Source: Frateuria_A sp035944355 (GTDB taxonomy: Bacteria; Pseudomonadota; Gammaproteobacteria; Xanthomonadales; Rhodanobacteraceae). From it: a stretch of 64,000 nucleotides of DNA. Made by a program: the position numbers and the translations under genes. Where the stretch lies: NCBI RefSeq assembly GCF_035944355.1, contig NZ_DASZBH010000012.1:186001-250000 (forward strand). The letters run 5' to 3'. This document shows positions 6,862 through 14,850 of this stretch, piece after piece (positions within the stretch are counted from its first letter, which is position 1; every line of letters begins with the position of its first letter). The notes under the pieces were generated by a model. The model saw nothing but the letters and a program-made list of their open reading frames with translations, was not told the DNA's origin and did not search any database.

Positions 6862-9642
6862 ATGAAGCCTAACAAGCTCGCTTTCGCGTTGGCTGGTTTG
6901 CTGTTGACGCCTCTTGGGACCGTCTTCGCGCAGACCGCCCCAGCAACCCCCGCCGGCAACGCATCTGCCCAGAATCCGCCACCGGACCAGCAGAGCAATC
7001 CCCAACAGGCGCAGCAACTGCAGACCATCACCGTCACCGGCTCGGCCATTCCGCGTATCGACGTGGAAACGCCTTCTCCGGTCACGGTGATCACCGCTGC
7101 CCAGATCGCGCGCAGCGGACTGACGACGATATCGGACGTCGTCCGCGCGATTTCGGCCGACAACAGCGGTTCCATCCCGAACGCCTTCAGCAACGGCTTC
7201 GCCGCGGGTTCGTCGGGCGTGGCGCTGCGTGGCCTGACGGTCAATTCCACCTTGGTGGTGATCGATGGCCATCGCGTCACCAGCTATCCGGTGGCCGATG
7301 ACGGGGAACGTTCCTTCGTCGACCTCAACACGATTCCGCTGGCCGCGGTCGAGCGCATCGAAGTGCTGAAGGACGGTGCCTCTTCGCTGTATGGCGCCGA
7401 CGCCATCGCCGGTGTGGTCAACATCATCATGAAGCCCAGCTTCAAGGGCATCGAGGCGACCGCCGACGTGGGCACCTCGCAGCATGGCGGCGGGTTCACC
7501 CGCAAGGCCACGTTGCTCGCCGGTGGCGGCGACCTGGAGAAGGACCGCTACAACGGCTACATGAGCGTGCAGTACCAGAAGGACAATCCGATCTGGACCC
7601 GGCAGCGTTCCTTCCCGTTCAACACCGGTGACCTGAGTTCGCTCGGCGGACCGGGGCTGGGCGGCCCGGCAGCGCGGGCCGGCGGCACCAACGGCGCCAT
7701 CATGCCCAGCACCGGCGGGTTGTGGCAGCCGCTGCAGGCCTGCACCTCGGGGCCGTTGGTCACCGATGCCACGGGCAGTTACTGCCGCTTCGACGCGGTC
7801 AACCTGTTCGGCCAGCTGCAGCCGGCGATGGAACAGGGCGGCGTGTCCGGACGCTTCACCATCAAGTTGAACGACACCACCCAGGCCTACCTCGAAGCCA
7901 GCTACATGGAGGCCAAGACCCAAGCTCCGGGTGGCCCGCGGCCGATCCAGAACAGCACGCCGCACAACACCAATGGGATCACCCTGCCGGTGGGCAACCC
8001 GTCCAACCCGTTCGCGGTGCCGGCGCTGATCAGCTACAGCTTCGGAGACATCCCCAGCGGCTTCAACTACAACAATCACAACGCGCGCATCGTGGGCGAC
8101 GTCCGCGGCCAGTGGTCCGACTGGAACTGGGACGCTACCGCGGTGATCAACCACGCCTGGCTGGACACCACCCAGTACGGCTTCATCAGCTACCAGGGCC
8201 TGCTTGCCGCGGTGGCCAACGGCTCCTACAACTTCGTCAATCCCAGCGCCAATTCCGCTGCGGTCCGCGCGTCGCTGGCGCCGGGCTACCAGAAGACCTC
8301 CACCACCGATCTGGACTCGCTCGACCTGTCGGCCAACCGCCCGCTATGGGATCTGCCCGGCGGATCGGCCGGCCTCGCCGTGGGCGTGCAATTGCGGCAT
8401 GAGGCGCAGAACGACCCCACGCTCAACCCCAACTTCGAGTTTCAGGGCCTCGGCAACGCGCAGACCAAGGGCAGCCGCGACGTGAGCGGCGCCTATGCCG
8501 AGCTGGACATGCCATTCTTCCAGCAGCTGGAAGTGGATGCCTCCGGGCGTTTCGACCATTACACCGACGTGGGCAACAACTTCTCGCCCAAGCTGGGCAT
8601 CAAGTACAAGCCGTTTGACTGGGTGGCCATCCGCGGCACCTGGTCCAAGGGTTTCCGCGCCCCGGCGTTCGCCGAGAACGGTTCCAGTTCGACCCAGGGC
8701 TTCATCACCTACACGCCGCCGCCGGCCTTCCAGGCGCTGCATGGCGGCAGTACCTACGTGACCGTGCCCTACGGGCTGTCGGAGTACACCCTGGCCAACC
8801 CCAACATCAAGCCGGAGAAGTCCAGGAGCTTCACCCTGGGCGTGGTGCTGCAGCCGACCAACTGGCTCAATGCCTCGATCGACTACTACAACATCAGGAA
8901 GAGCAACCTGATCGTGCAGGCCGACACGTCGGCGGCGCTGGCCAACTACTATGCCGGCCTGCCGCAATCGCCCGGCGTGACCGTGGTGCCCGACCTGCCC
9001 GACCCGGCCAATCCGGCCGCGCAACCGCGACCCGCCGAACTGATCGGTTCCTACCTCAACGCGCAGCAGCTGAAGACCACCGGCGTCGACCTGGACCTGC
9101 AGGCCCATTTCGATTTCGCCAACGGCATGCGCTACACCACCGAGCTGACCGGCACCCAGATCTTCCAGTGGAAGCTGAGGCTGCCCGACGGCACCAGCCA
9201 GAGCTACGTGGGCACGCAGGGTCCGTACAACCTGTCCTCCGGCGCCGGCACGCCGCGCACCCGCGCCTCGTGGGCCAATACGCTGGAAGCCGGCCCGCTC
9301 ACGGTCACCGGCACGCTCTACTACACCAGCGGATACAGGGAGATCGCGGCGGACGTGGGTGTGCTCGGCTTGTTCGACGGCGACTGCCTGTCCACCACGC
9401 CGGCGGGCACCAACTTCCCGGCGAGTTGCCATGTGGGCTCGTTCTACGACTTCGACCTGACCGGCAGCTACGCCTTCAACGACAAGGTCAGCCTCACCGC
9501 GTCGATCATGAACCTGTTCGATCACAAGCCGCCGTTCGACCCGGCCAACTATGCCGGCGCGGGTGCCAACTACAACCCGACCTGGTCGCAGGCGGGCGTC
9601 GTGGGCCGCTTCTACAACCTGGGCGTGAAGGTGCGCCTGTAA
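6862..9642 (+). CDS. TonB-dependent outer-membrane receptor
   Basis: A 926-residue receptor. Signal peptide 1-23 (FAQ); a Q/P-rich linker; a TonB-box-like QTITVTG at 54-60; plug domain ~65-190 with the typical LNTIPLAAVERIEVLKDGAS and LYGADAIAGVVNII motifs; then a 22-strand-type barrel with YKPFDWVAIRGTWSKGFRAPA and the final VKVRL. Such proteins import siderophores, cobalamin, carbohydrates or peptides using TonB energy. The substrate cannot be read from the sequence, and no neighbouring gene gives a clue. The last residue is leucine rather than the usual phenylalanine. Two hairpins follow the stop codon. Confidence 0.93.
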   Translation: MKPNKLAFALAGLLLTPLGTVFAQTAPATPAGNASAQNPPPDQQSNPQQAQQLQTITVTGSAIPRIDVETPSPVTVITAAQIARSGLTTISDVVRAISADNSGSIPNAFSNGFAAGSSGVALRGLTVNSTLVVIDGHRVTSYPVADDGERSFVDLNTIPLAAVERIEVLKDGASSLYGADAIAGVVNIIMKPSFKGIEATADVGTSQHGGGFTRKATLLAGGGDLEKDRYNGYMSVQYQKDNPIWTRQRSFPFNTGDLSSLGGPGLGGPAARAGGTNGAIMPSTGGLWQPLQACTSGPLVTDATGSYCRFDAVNLFGQLQPAMEQGGVSGRFTIKLNDTTQAYLEASYMEAKTQAPGGPRPIQNSTPHNTNGITLPVGNPSNPFAVPALISYSFGDIPSGFNYNNHNARIVGDVRGQWSDWNWDATAVINHAWLDTTQYGFISYQGLLAAVANGSYNFVNPSANSAAVRASLAPGYQKTSTTDLDSLDLSANRPLWDLPGGSAGLAVGVQLRHEAQNDPTLNPNFEFQGLGNAQTKGSRDVSGAYAELDMPFFQQLEVDASGRFDHYTDVGNNFSPKLGIKYKPFDWVAIRGTWSKGFRAPAFAENGSSSTQGFITYTPPPAFQALHGGSTYVTVPYGLSEYTLANPNIKPEKSRSFTLGVVLQPTNWLNASIDYYNIRKSNLIVQADTSAALANYYAGLPQSPGVTVVPDLPDPANPAAQPRPAELIGSYLNAQQLKTTGVDLDLQAHFDFANGMRYTTELTGTQIFQWKLRLPDGTSQSYVGTQGPYNLSSGAGTPRTRASWANTLEAGPLTVTGTLYYTSGYREIAADVGVLGLFDGDCLSTTPAGTNFPASCHVGSFYDFDLTGSYAFNDKVSLTASIMNLFDHKPPFDPANYAGAGANYNPTWSQAGVVGRFYNLGVKVRL

Positions 9643-9654
9643 CGACAGTCACTA

Positions 9655-9677
9655 CGCCCGCGGCGCCGCCGCGGGCG
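9655..9677 (+). other. Perfect GC hairpin after the receptor stop codon
   Basis: Two 10-base arms (CGCCCGCGGC and GCCGCGGGCG) pair perfectly around a 3-base loop, 12 bases after the receptor stop. No T tract follows. It could protect the receptor mRNA 3' end or act together with the terminator just downstream. Confidence 0.45.
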
Positions 9678-9696
9678 AGGTGCTCTGGCATCATGT

Positions 9697-9728
9697 GCGC
9701 GCGTCGATGTCCGGCGCGCGTTTTTTTT
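9697..9728 (+). terminator. Rho-independent terminator
   Basis: A GCGCGC/GCGCGC stem (9697-9702 with 9714-9719) and an 11-base loop are followed by G and eight T residues (9721-9728). It should end the receptor transcript. The NRDE start codon lies only 18 bases beyond the T run, so that gene must be reached by read-through or from a start site very close by. Confidence 0.65.
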
Positions 9729-9746
9729 GCCGTCGACGGGAATGCC

Positions 9747-10529
9747 ATGTGCCTGATCGCCTTCGCCTGGCTGTCGCACCCGCGCTGGCGGCTGGTGCTG
9801 GCGGGCAACCGCGACGAATTCCATGCGCGGGCGAGCGCGCCACTTGCGCCCTGGGACGGCGTGCCGCTGATCGCCGGGCGCGACCTGGAAGGCGGCGGCA
9901 CCTGGCTTGGCGTGAACACGTCGGGCCGCTGCGGCGTGGTGACCAACGTGCGCGACCCGCGCGATCCCCAGCAGGGCCTGTCGCGCGGCCTGCTGGTGAC
10001 CGACTGGCTGCTCGCGTCGGTGGACGCTCCGGCGCATGCGCGCGCCCTGCACGAGGTCGCGGCCCGTTACCGGCCTTTCAACCTGCTCACCTTCGACGAC
10101 CAAGCCGCCTTCTACCTGGGCAACCGGCCTGGGCCCAGCGCGCAGCCGGTGACGCCTGGCGTGCACGGTCTATCCAACGCCGACTTCAACACGGCCTGGC
10201 CGAAGACGCGCCGGCTGATGGCACGCCTGCAAACCTGGCTGGAGGAGGCCACGCCGGACGACTTCGCGGTGCTGTTCCAAGCCCTGGCCGACGAGCGTCC
10301 TGCGAGCGACGAGGAACTGCCCGACACCGGCATCGGCCGCGAGCGCGAGCGCTGGCTGTCGGCGGCGTTCATCCGCGGCGAGGCCTACGGCACCCGCGCG
10401 AGCACCGTGGTGGCGATCGATCATGCCGGCGGCGGCCGCATCATCGAGCGCCGCTTCGGCCCCGGCGGGCGCCCTCAAGGCGAGACGTCGCTGCATTGGG
10501 CGCCGTCCAAGCACGCACACCCGCCGTAG
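9747..10529 (+). CDS. NRDE (TANGO2-like) family protein
   Basis: A 260-residue protein starting MCLIAF, with Cys2 in the position of an N-terminal nucleophile, and the family signature NRDE at residues 21-24 (AGNRDEFHARAS). Further family motifs are GRDLEGGGTWLG, GVVTNVRDP and the late STVV.ID segment. The family (DUF833) is related to Ntn hydrolases; its human member TANGO2 causes a metabolic disorder, and haem handling or lipid roles have been proposed. The bacterial function is open. The start follows from the conserved MCLI N-terminus; a weak ACGGG lies upstream. It begins just after the receptor terminator. Confidence 0.88.
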   Translation: MCLIAFAWLSHPRWRLVLAGNRDEFHARASAPLAPWDGVPLIAGRDLEGGGTWLGVNTSGRCGVVTNVRDPRDPQQGLSRGLLVTDWLLASVDAPAHARALHEVAARYRPFNLLTFDDQAAFYLGNRPGPSAQPVTPGVHGLSNADFNTAWPKTRRLMARLQTWLEEATPDDFAVLFQALADERPASDEELPDTGIGRERERWLSAAFIRGEAYGTRASTVVAIDHAGGGRIIERRFGPGGRPQGETSLHWAPSKHAHPP

Positions 10530-10679
10530 CGTGCGTCGCTGCCCAGGCGGTGTCCACGCCTGTCTGAACGCGCACGCGGCGCATCCGCGTTGCCTTACGC
10601 ATCCGGTCGGCCTACCGCCCATGCGGCGCTCGGGCCTGGCGCATACCGTGGCGGAAGGATCAACCGCAGGATGCGACCG

Positions 10680-12371
10680 ATGCGCAAGCCATGGCGATAC
10701 CCGTGCGGGCTGCTGGCCGGACTCTTGCTCGCGGCGCCGTGCCCCGCCGCTTGCCCGGCATGGAACGCCCCGCGCGCCAGCCAGGAGCTGCGCGCGCTGC
10801 ACGACCAGCTCGACGGCTGGAACCATGCCTATCGCACCGATGGCCGTTCGCCGGTCGACGACGCGATCTACGACCAGGCGCTGGAGCGCTACGAAGGCTG
10901 GCTCGCCTGTTTTCCCGCACAGGCGCCCGCACCCCTGGCGCACTTGGCCGACGCCACCGGACCGGTGCGCGCGCCCGTCGTGCAGACCGGTCTGGCCAAG
11001 CTGCGCGACGCCGCCGCCGTGCAGGCGTGGATGGACGCGCGCGGCGGGCGCGACCTGTGGGTGCAACCCAAGGCCGACGGCGTGGCGGTGACCTTGCTCT
11101 ACGTCGATGGCCAACTGCGCCAGGCGGTGAGCCGCGGCGACGGCGTGCGCGGCTCGGACTGGACGGCCAAGGCGCAGCGCATCGCGGCGGTGCCCAAGCA
11201 ACTGCCGCAGGCGCCGGGCCGCGTGGTGCTGCAAGGCGAGCTGGTGTGGCGCCTGCCCGGCCATCGGCAGGCGCAGGACGGCGGCATGCGTGCACGCGCC
11301 GATGTCGCCGGCGCATTGGCGCGCGAACCGTTCGACGAGCGGGTGGGCGAGCACATCGGCCTGTTCGTATGGGACTGGCCGAGCGGCCCGCCCGACATGC
11401 GCGCCCGCCTTGCGGGACTGCAGGCGATGGGCCTGGGCGCCAGCGCCGCGCTGACCCGGCCCGTGCGCGACATGGACGAGGTACGCCGCTGGCGCGATCG
11501 CTGGTACCGCGGGGCCTTGCCCTTCGCCACCGACGGCATCGTCCTGCGCCAGGGCGATCGCCCGCCCGCGGCGCAATGGGTCGCATCGCCGCCGGACTGG
11601 GCGGTCGCCTGGAAATATCCGCCGGCGCAAGCGCTGGCCACGGTGCGCGCGGTCGACTTCCGCCGCGGCCGGCGCGGCCGCATCAGCGTGGTGCTGGAAC
11701 TGGAGCCGGTGGTGCTGGACGACCGCACGGTGCGCCGCGTGAGCGTTGGCTCGCTCGACCACTGGCGCCGGCTCGATGCGCGGCCGGGCGACCAGGTGGC
11801 GCTGTCGTTGGCAGGCCTGACCATCCCGCGCTTCGATGCGGTGGTCTGGCGCACGCGCGAGCGCGCGGCCGTGGCGATGCCGGACGAGGAAGCGCGCGAT
11901 GGGCTGGACTGCTGGCATCCGCAGGCCGGTTGCCGGCGCCAGTTCCTGGCGCGGCTGGTGTGGCTGGGCGGGCGCCAGGGGCTGGCGCTGGAGGGCGTCG
12001 GCGAGGCGACCTGGAGCGCACTCATCGAGGCCGGACTGGTGCATGGCCTGCTCGACTGGATGAACCTGACCTCCGCGCAGCTGGCCACCGTGCCGGGGAT
12101 CGGGCCGGGGCGCGCCGCGCAGCTGGCCCAGGCCTTCGCGCGCAGCCGCGGCAACCGCTTCACGCGTTGGCTCGCCGCGCTCGGCATGCCGCCGGCAGGC
12201 AAGGCCTCGCTGCCGGATTGGCGGTCGCTGTCGCGGCGCGATGCCGCCGCGTGGGAGAGCGAACGGGGCATCGGTCCAGGACGGGCCGCGCAGTTACAGG
12301 CGTTCTTCCAACATCCCGAAGCACAGCGGCTGGCGGATCGATTGCGCGAGGCCGGGGTCGCGGGCTTCTGA
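10680..12371 (+). CDS. ligB: NAD+-dependent DNA ligase LigB
   Basis: A 563-residue ligase of the LigB (YicF) type, close to the 560 residues of the E. coli protein. The N-terminus is hydrophobic and signal-like (residues 10-23, then CPAWNAPRA), as in E. coli LigB. The adenylation domain carries the nucleotide-binding lysine in KADG (Lys131). The OB fold follows, then a reduced zinc region (only two cysteines visible, near LDCWHPQAGC) and helix-hairpin-helix repeats (VPGIGPGRAAQLAQAF and GIGPGRAAQL). There is no BRCT domain. An ATG at 10671 is an alternative start; GCAGG lies 9 bases before the chosen ATG. The main replicative ligase LigA is not in this window. Confidence 0.92.
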   Translation: MRKPWRYPCGLLAGLLLAAPCPAACPAWNAPRASQELRALHDQLDGWNHAYRTDGRSPVDDAIYDQALERYEGWLACFPAQAPAPLAHLADATGPVRAPVVQTGLAKLRDAAAVQAWMDARGGRDLWVQPKADGVAVTLLYVDGQLRQAVSRGDGVRGSDWTAKAQRIAAVPKQLPQAPGRVVLQGELVWRLPGHRQAQDGGMRARADVAGALAREPFDERVGEHIGLFVWDWPSGPPDMRARLAGLQAMGLGASAALTRPVRDMDEVRRWRDRWYRGALPFATDGIVLRQGDRPPAAQWVASPPDWAVAWKYPPAQALATVRAVDFRRGRRGRISVVLELEPVVLDDRTVRRVSVGSLDHWRRLDARPGDQVALSLAGLTIPRFDAVVWRTRERAAVAMPDEEARDGLDCWHPQAGCRRQFLARLVWLGGRQGLALEGVGEATWSALIEAGLVHGLLDWMNLTSAQLATVPGIGPGRAAQLAQAFARSRGNRFTRWLAALGMPPAGKASLPDWRSLSRRDAAAWESERGIGPGRAAQLQAFFQHPEAQRLADRLREAGVAGF

Positions 12372-12432
12372 AGCGATCGTGCGGCGGCGACCGATGGCGG
12401 TACCCATGCAGCGGGCGCGGTTGCAGCCGCGG

Positions 12433-12867
12433 CTAGGTGAGAATCTCGCCGTCGAGGTAGTACCAGCGCCCATCCTCGCGCAGGAAGCGGCTGACCTCGT
12501 GCAGCCGTTGCGCGCGTCCGCCGCCGTAGCGCAAGCGCGCGATGAACTCCACCTCCGCCTCGATGGCCCCGTCCTCGTGGCGCTTGACCGACAGCCCCAG
12601 CCAGCTCGGCGCCGGCTGTTGCGCGGCCAGCTTCAGGTGGGCCGGCCGCGTGCTCGGATGCCAGGTCGCCAGCAAGTAGTCCTCGCGCTTGAGCACGTAG
12701 GCGCTGTAGCGGGAGCGCATCAACGCCTCGGCAGAGGAGGCGGGCCGGCCTTCGTGCAGCGGGCCGCAGCAGCGCGCGTAACCGCTGGCATTGCCGCAAG
12801 GGCAGGGCGTGAGGGTGTCGACGGCGCGCACGTGGTAAGGAAGTCCGCAGCAAGGGAGCAAGGCCAT
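12433..12867 (-). CDS. YchJ-like SEC-C motif protein
   Basis: A 144-residue protein of the UPF0225/YchJ family. A zinc-binding SEC-C motif (PCPCGNASGYARCCGP, about residues 21-36) is followed by an NTF2-like fold with the family motif ALMRSRYSAY and W..STRP. A role is not known; SEC-C motifs bind zinc and sometimes ribosomes or SecB in other proteins. The first ~15 residues (MALLPCCGLPYHV) precede the conserved region, so the true start may be an internal GTG. It converges on ligB with a 61-base gap. Confidence 0.85.
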   Translation of the reverse strand: MALLPCCGLPYHVRAVDTLTPCPCGNASGYARCCGPLHEGRPASSAEALMRSRYSAYVLKREDYLLATWHPSTRPAHLKLAAQQPAPSWLGLSVKRHEDGAIEAEVEFIARLRYGGGRAQRLHEVSRFLREDGRWYYLDGEILT

Positions 12868-12904
12868 CCTGCCCCGTCGCGGAAAAATTGCAATGCGTGT
12901 GCGC

Positions 12905-13491
12905 TCAATCCACGCGGCGGTTGGGAACGATCAGCGGCGCCAGGTCGTAACCCATGCGCCGCGCGGTGGACTTGAGGTCCTCCAGCAGGTGGTAGTCCAT
13001 GCGCGCCTCGCGGCCGAGGATCCACAGGTAGCGCCGACGTGGTTCGCCCACGACCGCCCAGCGGTAGTCGTGGTCCAGCCCGATCACCCAATGCTCGCTC
13101 CAGGCCAGCCGCAGCCCCAGCCGCGCCAGGCCGGCGCGAAGCGAAGCTGCAGTTTGGCCGGGTCGCGCCGGGGTCCGGGCTGGCGCGCCACGCCGTGGGC
13201 TTCGCTCAGTCGCCCGTTCTCGGCGCGGCAGGTGCGGGTCACCGCGATCAGGCCGTCGTCGCGCATCGCATAGTCGAGCACCAGTTCACCCGCGCATCGC
13301 CGCTGGAACGGCAGCGGCAGCCAGGCGGCGCCGTGCCAGCGGCCAAGGTAGCGCTCCAGGTCGAGCCATGGCACGGCTTCGACCTGGCGTGTGGCGATAT
13401 CGGTGGCTTGGTTCTGTCGCCGCGGCGACCGTCTGTCGGGGCGTTGCTGCATGGCGCGCGCTGGGAGATCGGGGTTGCTTCCATCAGGCAC
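12905..13491 (-). pseudogene. blc: Lipocalin family gene broken by a frameshift
   Basis: Two frames together encode one bacterial lipocalin. The first (from 13491 down to ~13110) has VPWLDLERYLGRWH, the Blc-type DYAMRDDGLIAV and AKLQLRFAPAW. The second (to 12905) has the C-terminal half: WSEHWVIGLDHDYRWAVVGEP, LWILGR and the closing helix. The junction is near 13110-13122 (minus strand GCCTGGCGCGG): loss of one CTGG of an expected CTGGCTGG would explain the shift. Blc proteins are outer-membrane lipoproteins that bind lysophospholipids, but no lipoprotein signal is seen here; the N-terminus is polar (MQQRPDRRSPRRQ). A sequencing error cannot be excluded. Confidence 0.75.
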
Positions 13492-13544
13492 GCGTGCCGA
13501 TCAACCCCGCGTCAAGCGCGGGTCCGCGACATGCCAGGGGATGC

Positions 13545-13742
13545 TCAGGCGGGACGGCCGCGCAGCACGCGCGCCGGAAGCAACAGCAATGCGGCGAGGA
13601 GGGCGAACACGGCGTGCAGCGTGATGCCGACCAGCCGGAACGGCAGCGAAACCAGCCACACGATCGGGTAGAGCACCAACGCCAGCAGCGCGAGCGGCCA
13701 ACAGAACACGAGCAGCAGCAGCCAGAGCAGGAAACCGACCAT
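13545..13742 (-). CDS. Small two-helix membrane protein
   Basis: A 65-residue, very hydrophobic protein with two or three closely packed membrane segments (about residues 3-32 and 38-57) and a basic C-terminus (RVLRGRPA). No family is recognised. It lies between the broken lipocalin and a tiny downstream open frame, on the same strand as both. The compact hydrophobic pattern with charged ends supports a real membrane peptide; its function is unknown. Confidence 0.6.
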   Translation of the reverse strand: MVGFLLWLLLLVFCWPLALLALVLYPIVWLVSLPFRLVGITLHAVFALLAALLLLPARVLRGRPA

Positions 13743-13842
13743 GACCGTTCCTCGGGCGTGGGGAATGCCGCGACTCTAGCGCGCTACGGGGGCGTCGCGT
13801 AGATGACTCCCGGCACCCGTGCGCGCCGCCTGTCGAACCTCG

Positions 13843-13947
13843 CTAGTGCATGCCCGCCATCGGATCGACGCCGATCAGCCAGCCGTGCAGCCAGAACGCG
13901 AACACCACCCAGGCGACGATGCCGGCCACCAGCGCGCAGCCGATCAT
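13843..13947 (-). CDS. Possible 34-residue membrane peptide
   Basis: An ATG at 13947 opens a 34-residue frame with a single predicted membrane helix (GCALVAGIVAWVVFAFWLHGW) and a short polar tail (GVDPMAGMH). No good ribosome binding site is visible. The lack of charged residues in the helix and the clean start after the HutD gene (71-base gap) make it plausible, but a chance open frame remains possible. Confidence 0.35.
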   Translation of the reverse strand: MIGCALVAGIVAWVVFAFWLHGWLIGVDPMAGMH

Positions 13948-14018
13948 AGGATGCCGCCGGCGATGTCGTGTTACGGCTCGCTTTCCCGCTGGCGGGCCCG
14001 CGCCGCCGTTGCCGCGAT

Positions 14019-14579
14019 TCAACCCGCGCGGTGCGCCTGCACGGCGAGGGCCACACTCAGCGGTGCCAGCACGATGTGCGAAGGCGCCTCGTCCTGCCGT
14101 CGCCAGATGTCGCCTGCCTGCAGCGTCTGGCCATCCAGCACGAGCGTGCCGCGGGCGAGGTAGACCAGCACCGTGTCCGGGTGGATCGCCGCATCCGCCG
14201 GCGCGCGCCACACCGTGACCCGGCCGCGCGCGCGGCCGCGCCGCGTCATCAGGTTGAAGTCGCGGGTGGGGCCGCCGGCCAAGGTCACGTTCACCTTCGC
14301 CTCGCCAGGGAAATCGAACGGTGCGAACGGCTCGGTCAGGTCGTGGCTGCGGCCGTCGTCCAGTTGCATGCGGAAACCCTCCCCTTCGAGCAGCACGATG
14401 CTGCGGTCGACGCCGGGAAAGGCCGAGAACGGAGCCGCGCTGTCCACCTCCGCGATGCTGGCGCGCCAGAGGAAGTCCTCCATGCCGGCACCCGGCGGCT
14501 CGACAGCGAGCTCGCGCGTGCGGCCCAGGCCGTTTTTCCAGGGTTGGGCGGGGCAGTCGTGCAGGTGCAGGATCGACAT
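14019..14579 (-). CDS. HutD/Ves family cupin protein
   Basis: A 186-residue protein of the HutD/Ves family (bicupin). Visible motifs are WKNGLGRTRELAVEPP at the N-terminus, FLWRASIAEV, FPGVDRSIVLLEG and FNLMTRRG. HutD often sits with histidine-utilisation genes and may limit that pathway; Ves in E. coli is cold-induced. No hut genes occur in this window, so the specific role here is unknown. The gene follows dinG on the same strand after a 271-base gap, so it probably has its own promoter. Confidence 0.87.
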   Translation of the reverse strand: MSILHLHDCPAQPWKNGLGRTRELAVEPPGAGMEDFLWRASIAEVDSAAPFSAFPGVDRSIVLLEGEGFRMQLDDGRSHDLTEPFAPFDFPGEAKVNVTLAGGPTRDFNLMTRRGRARGRVTVWRAPADAAIHPDTVLVYLARGTLVLDGQTLQAGDIWRRQDEAPSHIVLAPLSVALAVQAHRAG

Positions 14580-14773
14580 GGTGGTTTAGCCGGCGGTGGC
14601 GGCAGGATTGTAGGGGTGATTTTCGACCATCGACGGGAGCGCAGCCCGATTCTTCGCCTTCGCGGGGGCAGCTCATCGTGGCTTACGAGGTGCCCGAAGG
14701 GCGATGGGGAGGGCTTGCTGGAGTCGCCACCTGGTCATCCCGCCCAAAAAAACGCCCCATCCGCCTGCCGGCA

Positions 14774-14797
14774 CCTTCCACCGCGTCCGCGGGAAGG
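14774..14797. repeat. Imperfect palindrome CCTTCC-CCGCG type
   Basis: Inverted arms CCTTCC.CCGCG and CCGCGGGAAGG in the gap between dinG and hutD. It closely resembles the perfect palindrome at 62995-63020, suggesting a dispersed element. A run of seven A (T on the minus strand) lies ~20 bases away, too far for a standard terminator. Confidence 0.4.
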
Positions 14798-14850
14798 ATC
14801 GTTCGATGGCGTCGCGCGACGATGATCCCCCGCGTTCAGTGGCGGAGGAT

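Noticed and set aside
14746..14797. T7 run with a nearby palindrome as a dinG terminator
   Set aside because: The T run lies about 20 bases from the stem, too far for a Rho-independent terminator; I list only the palindrome.
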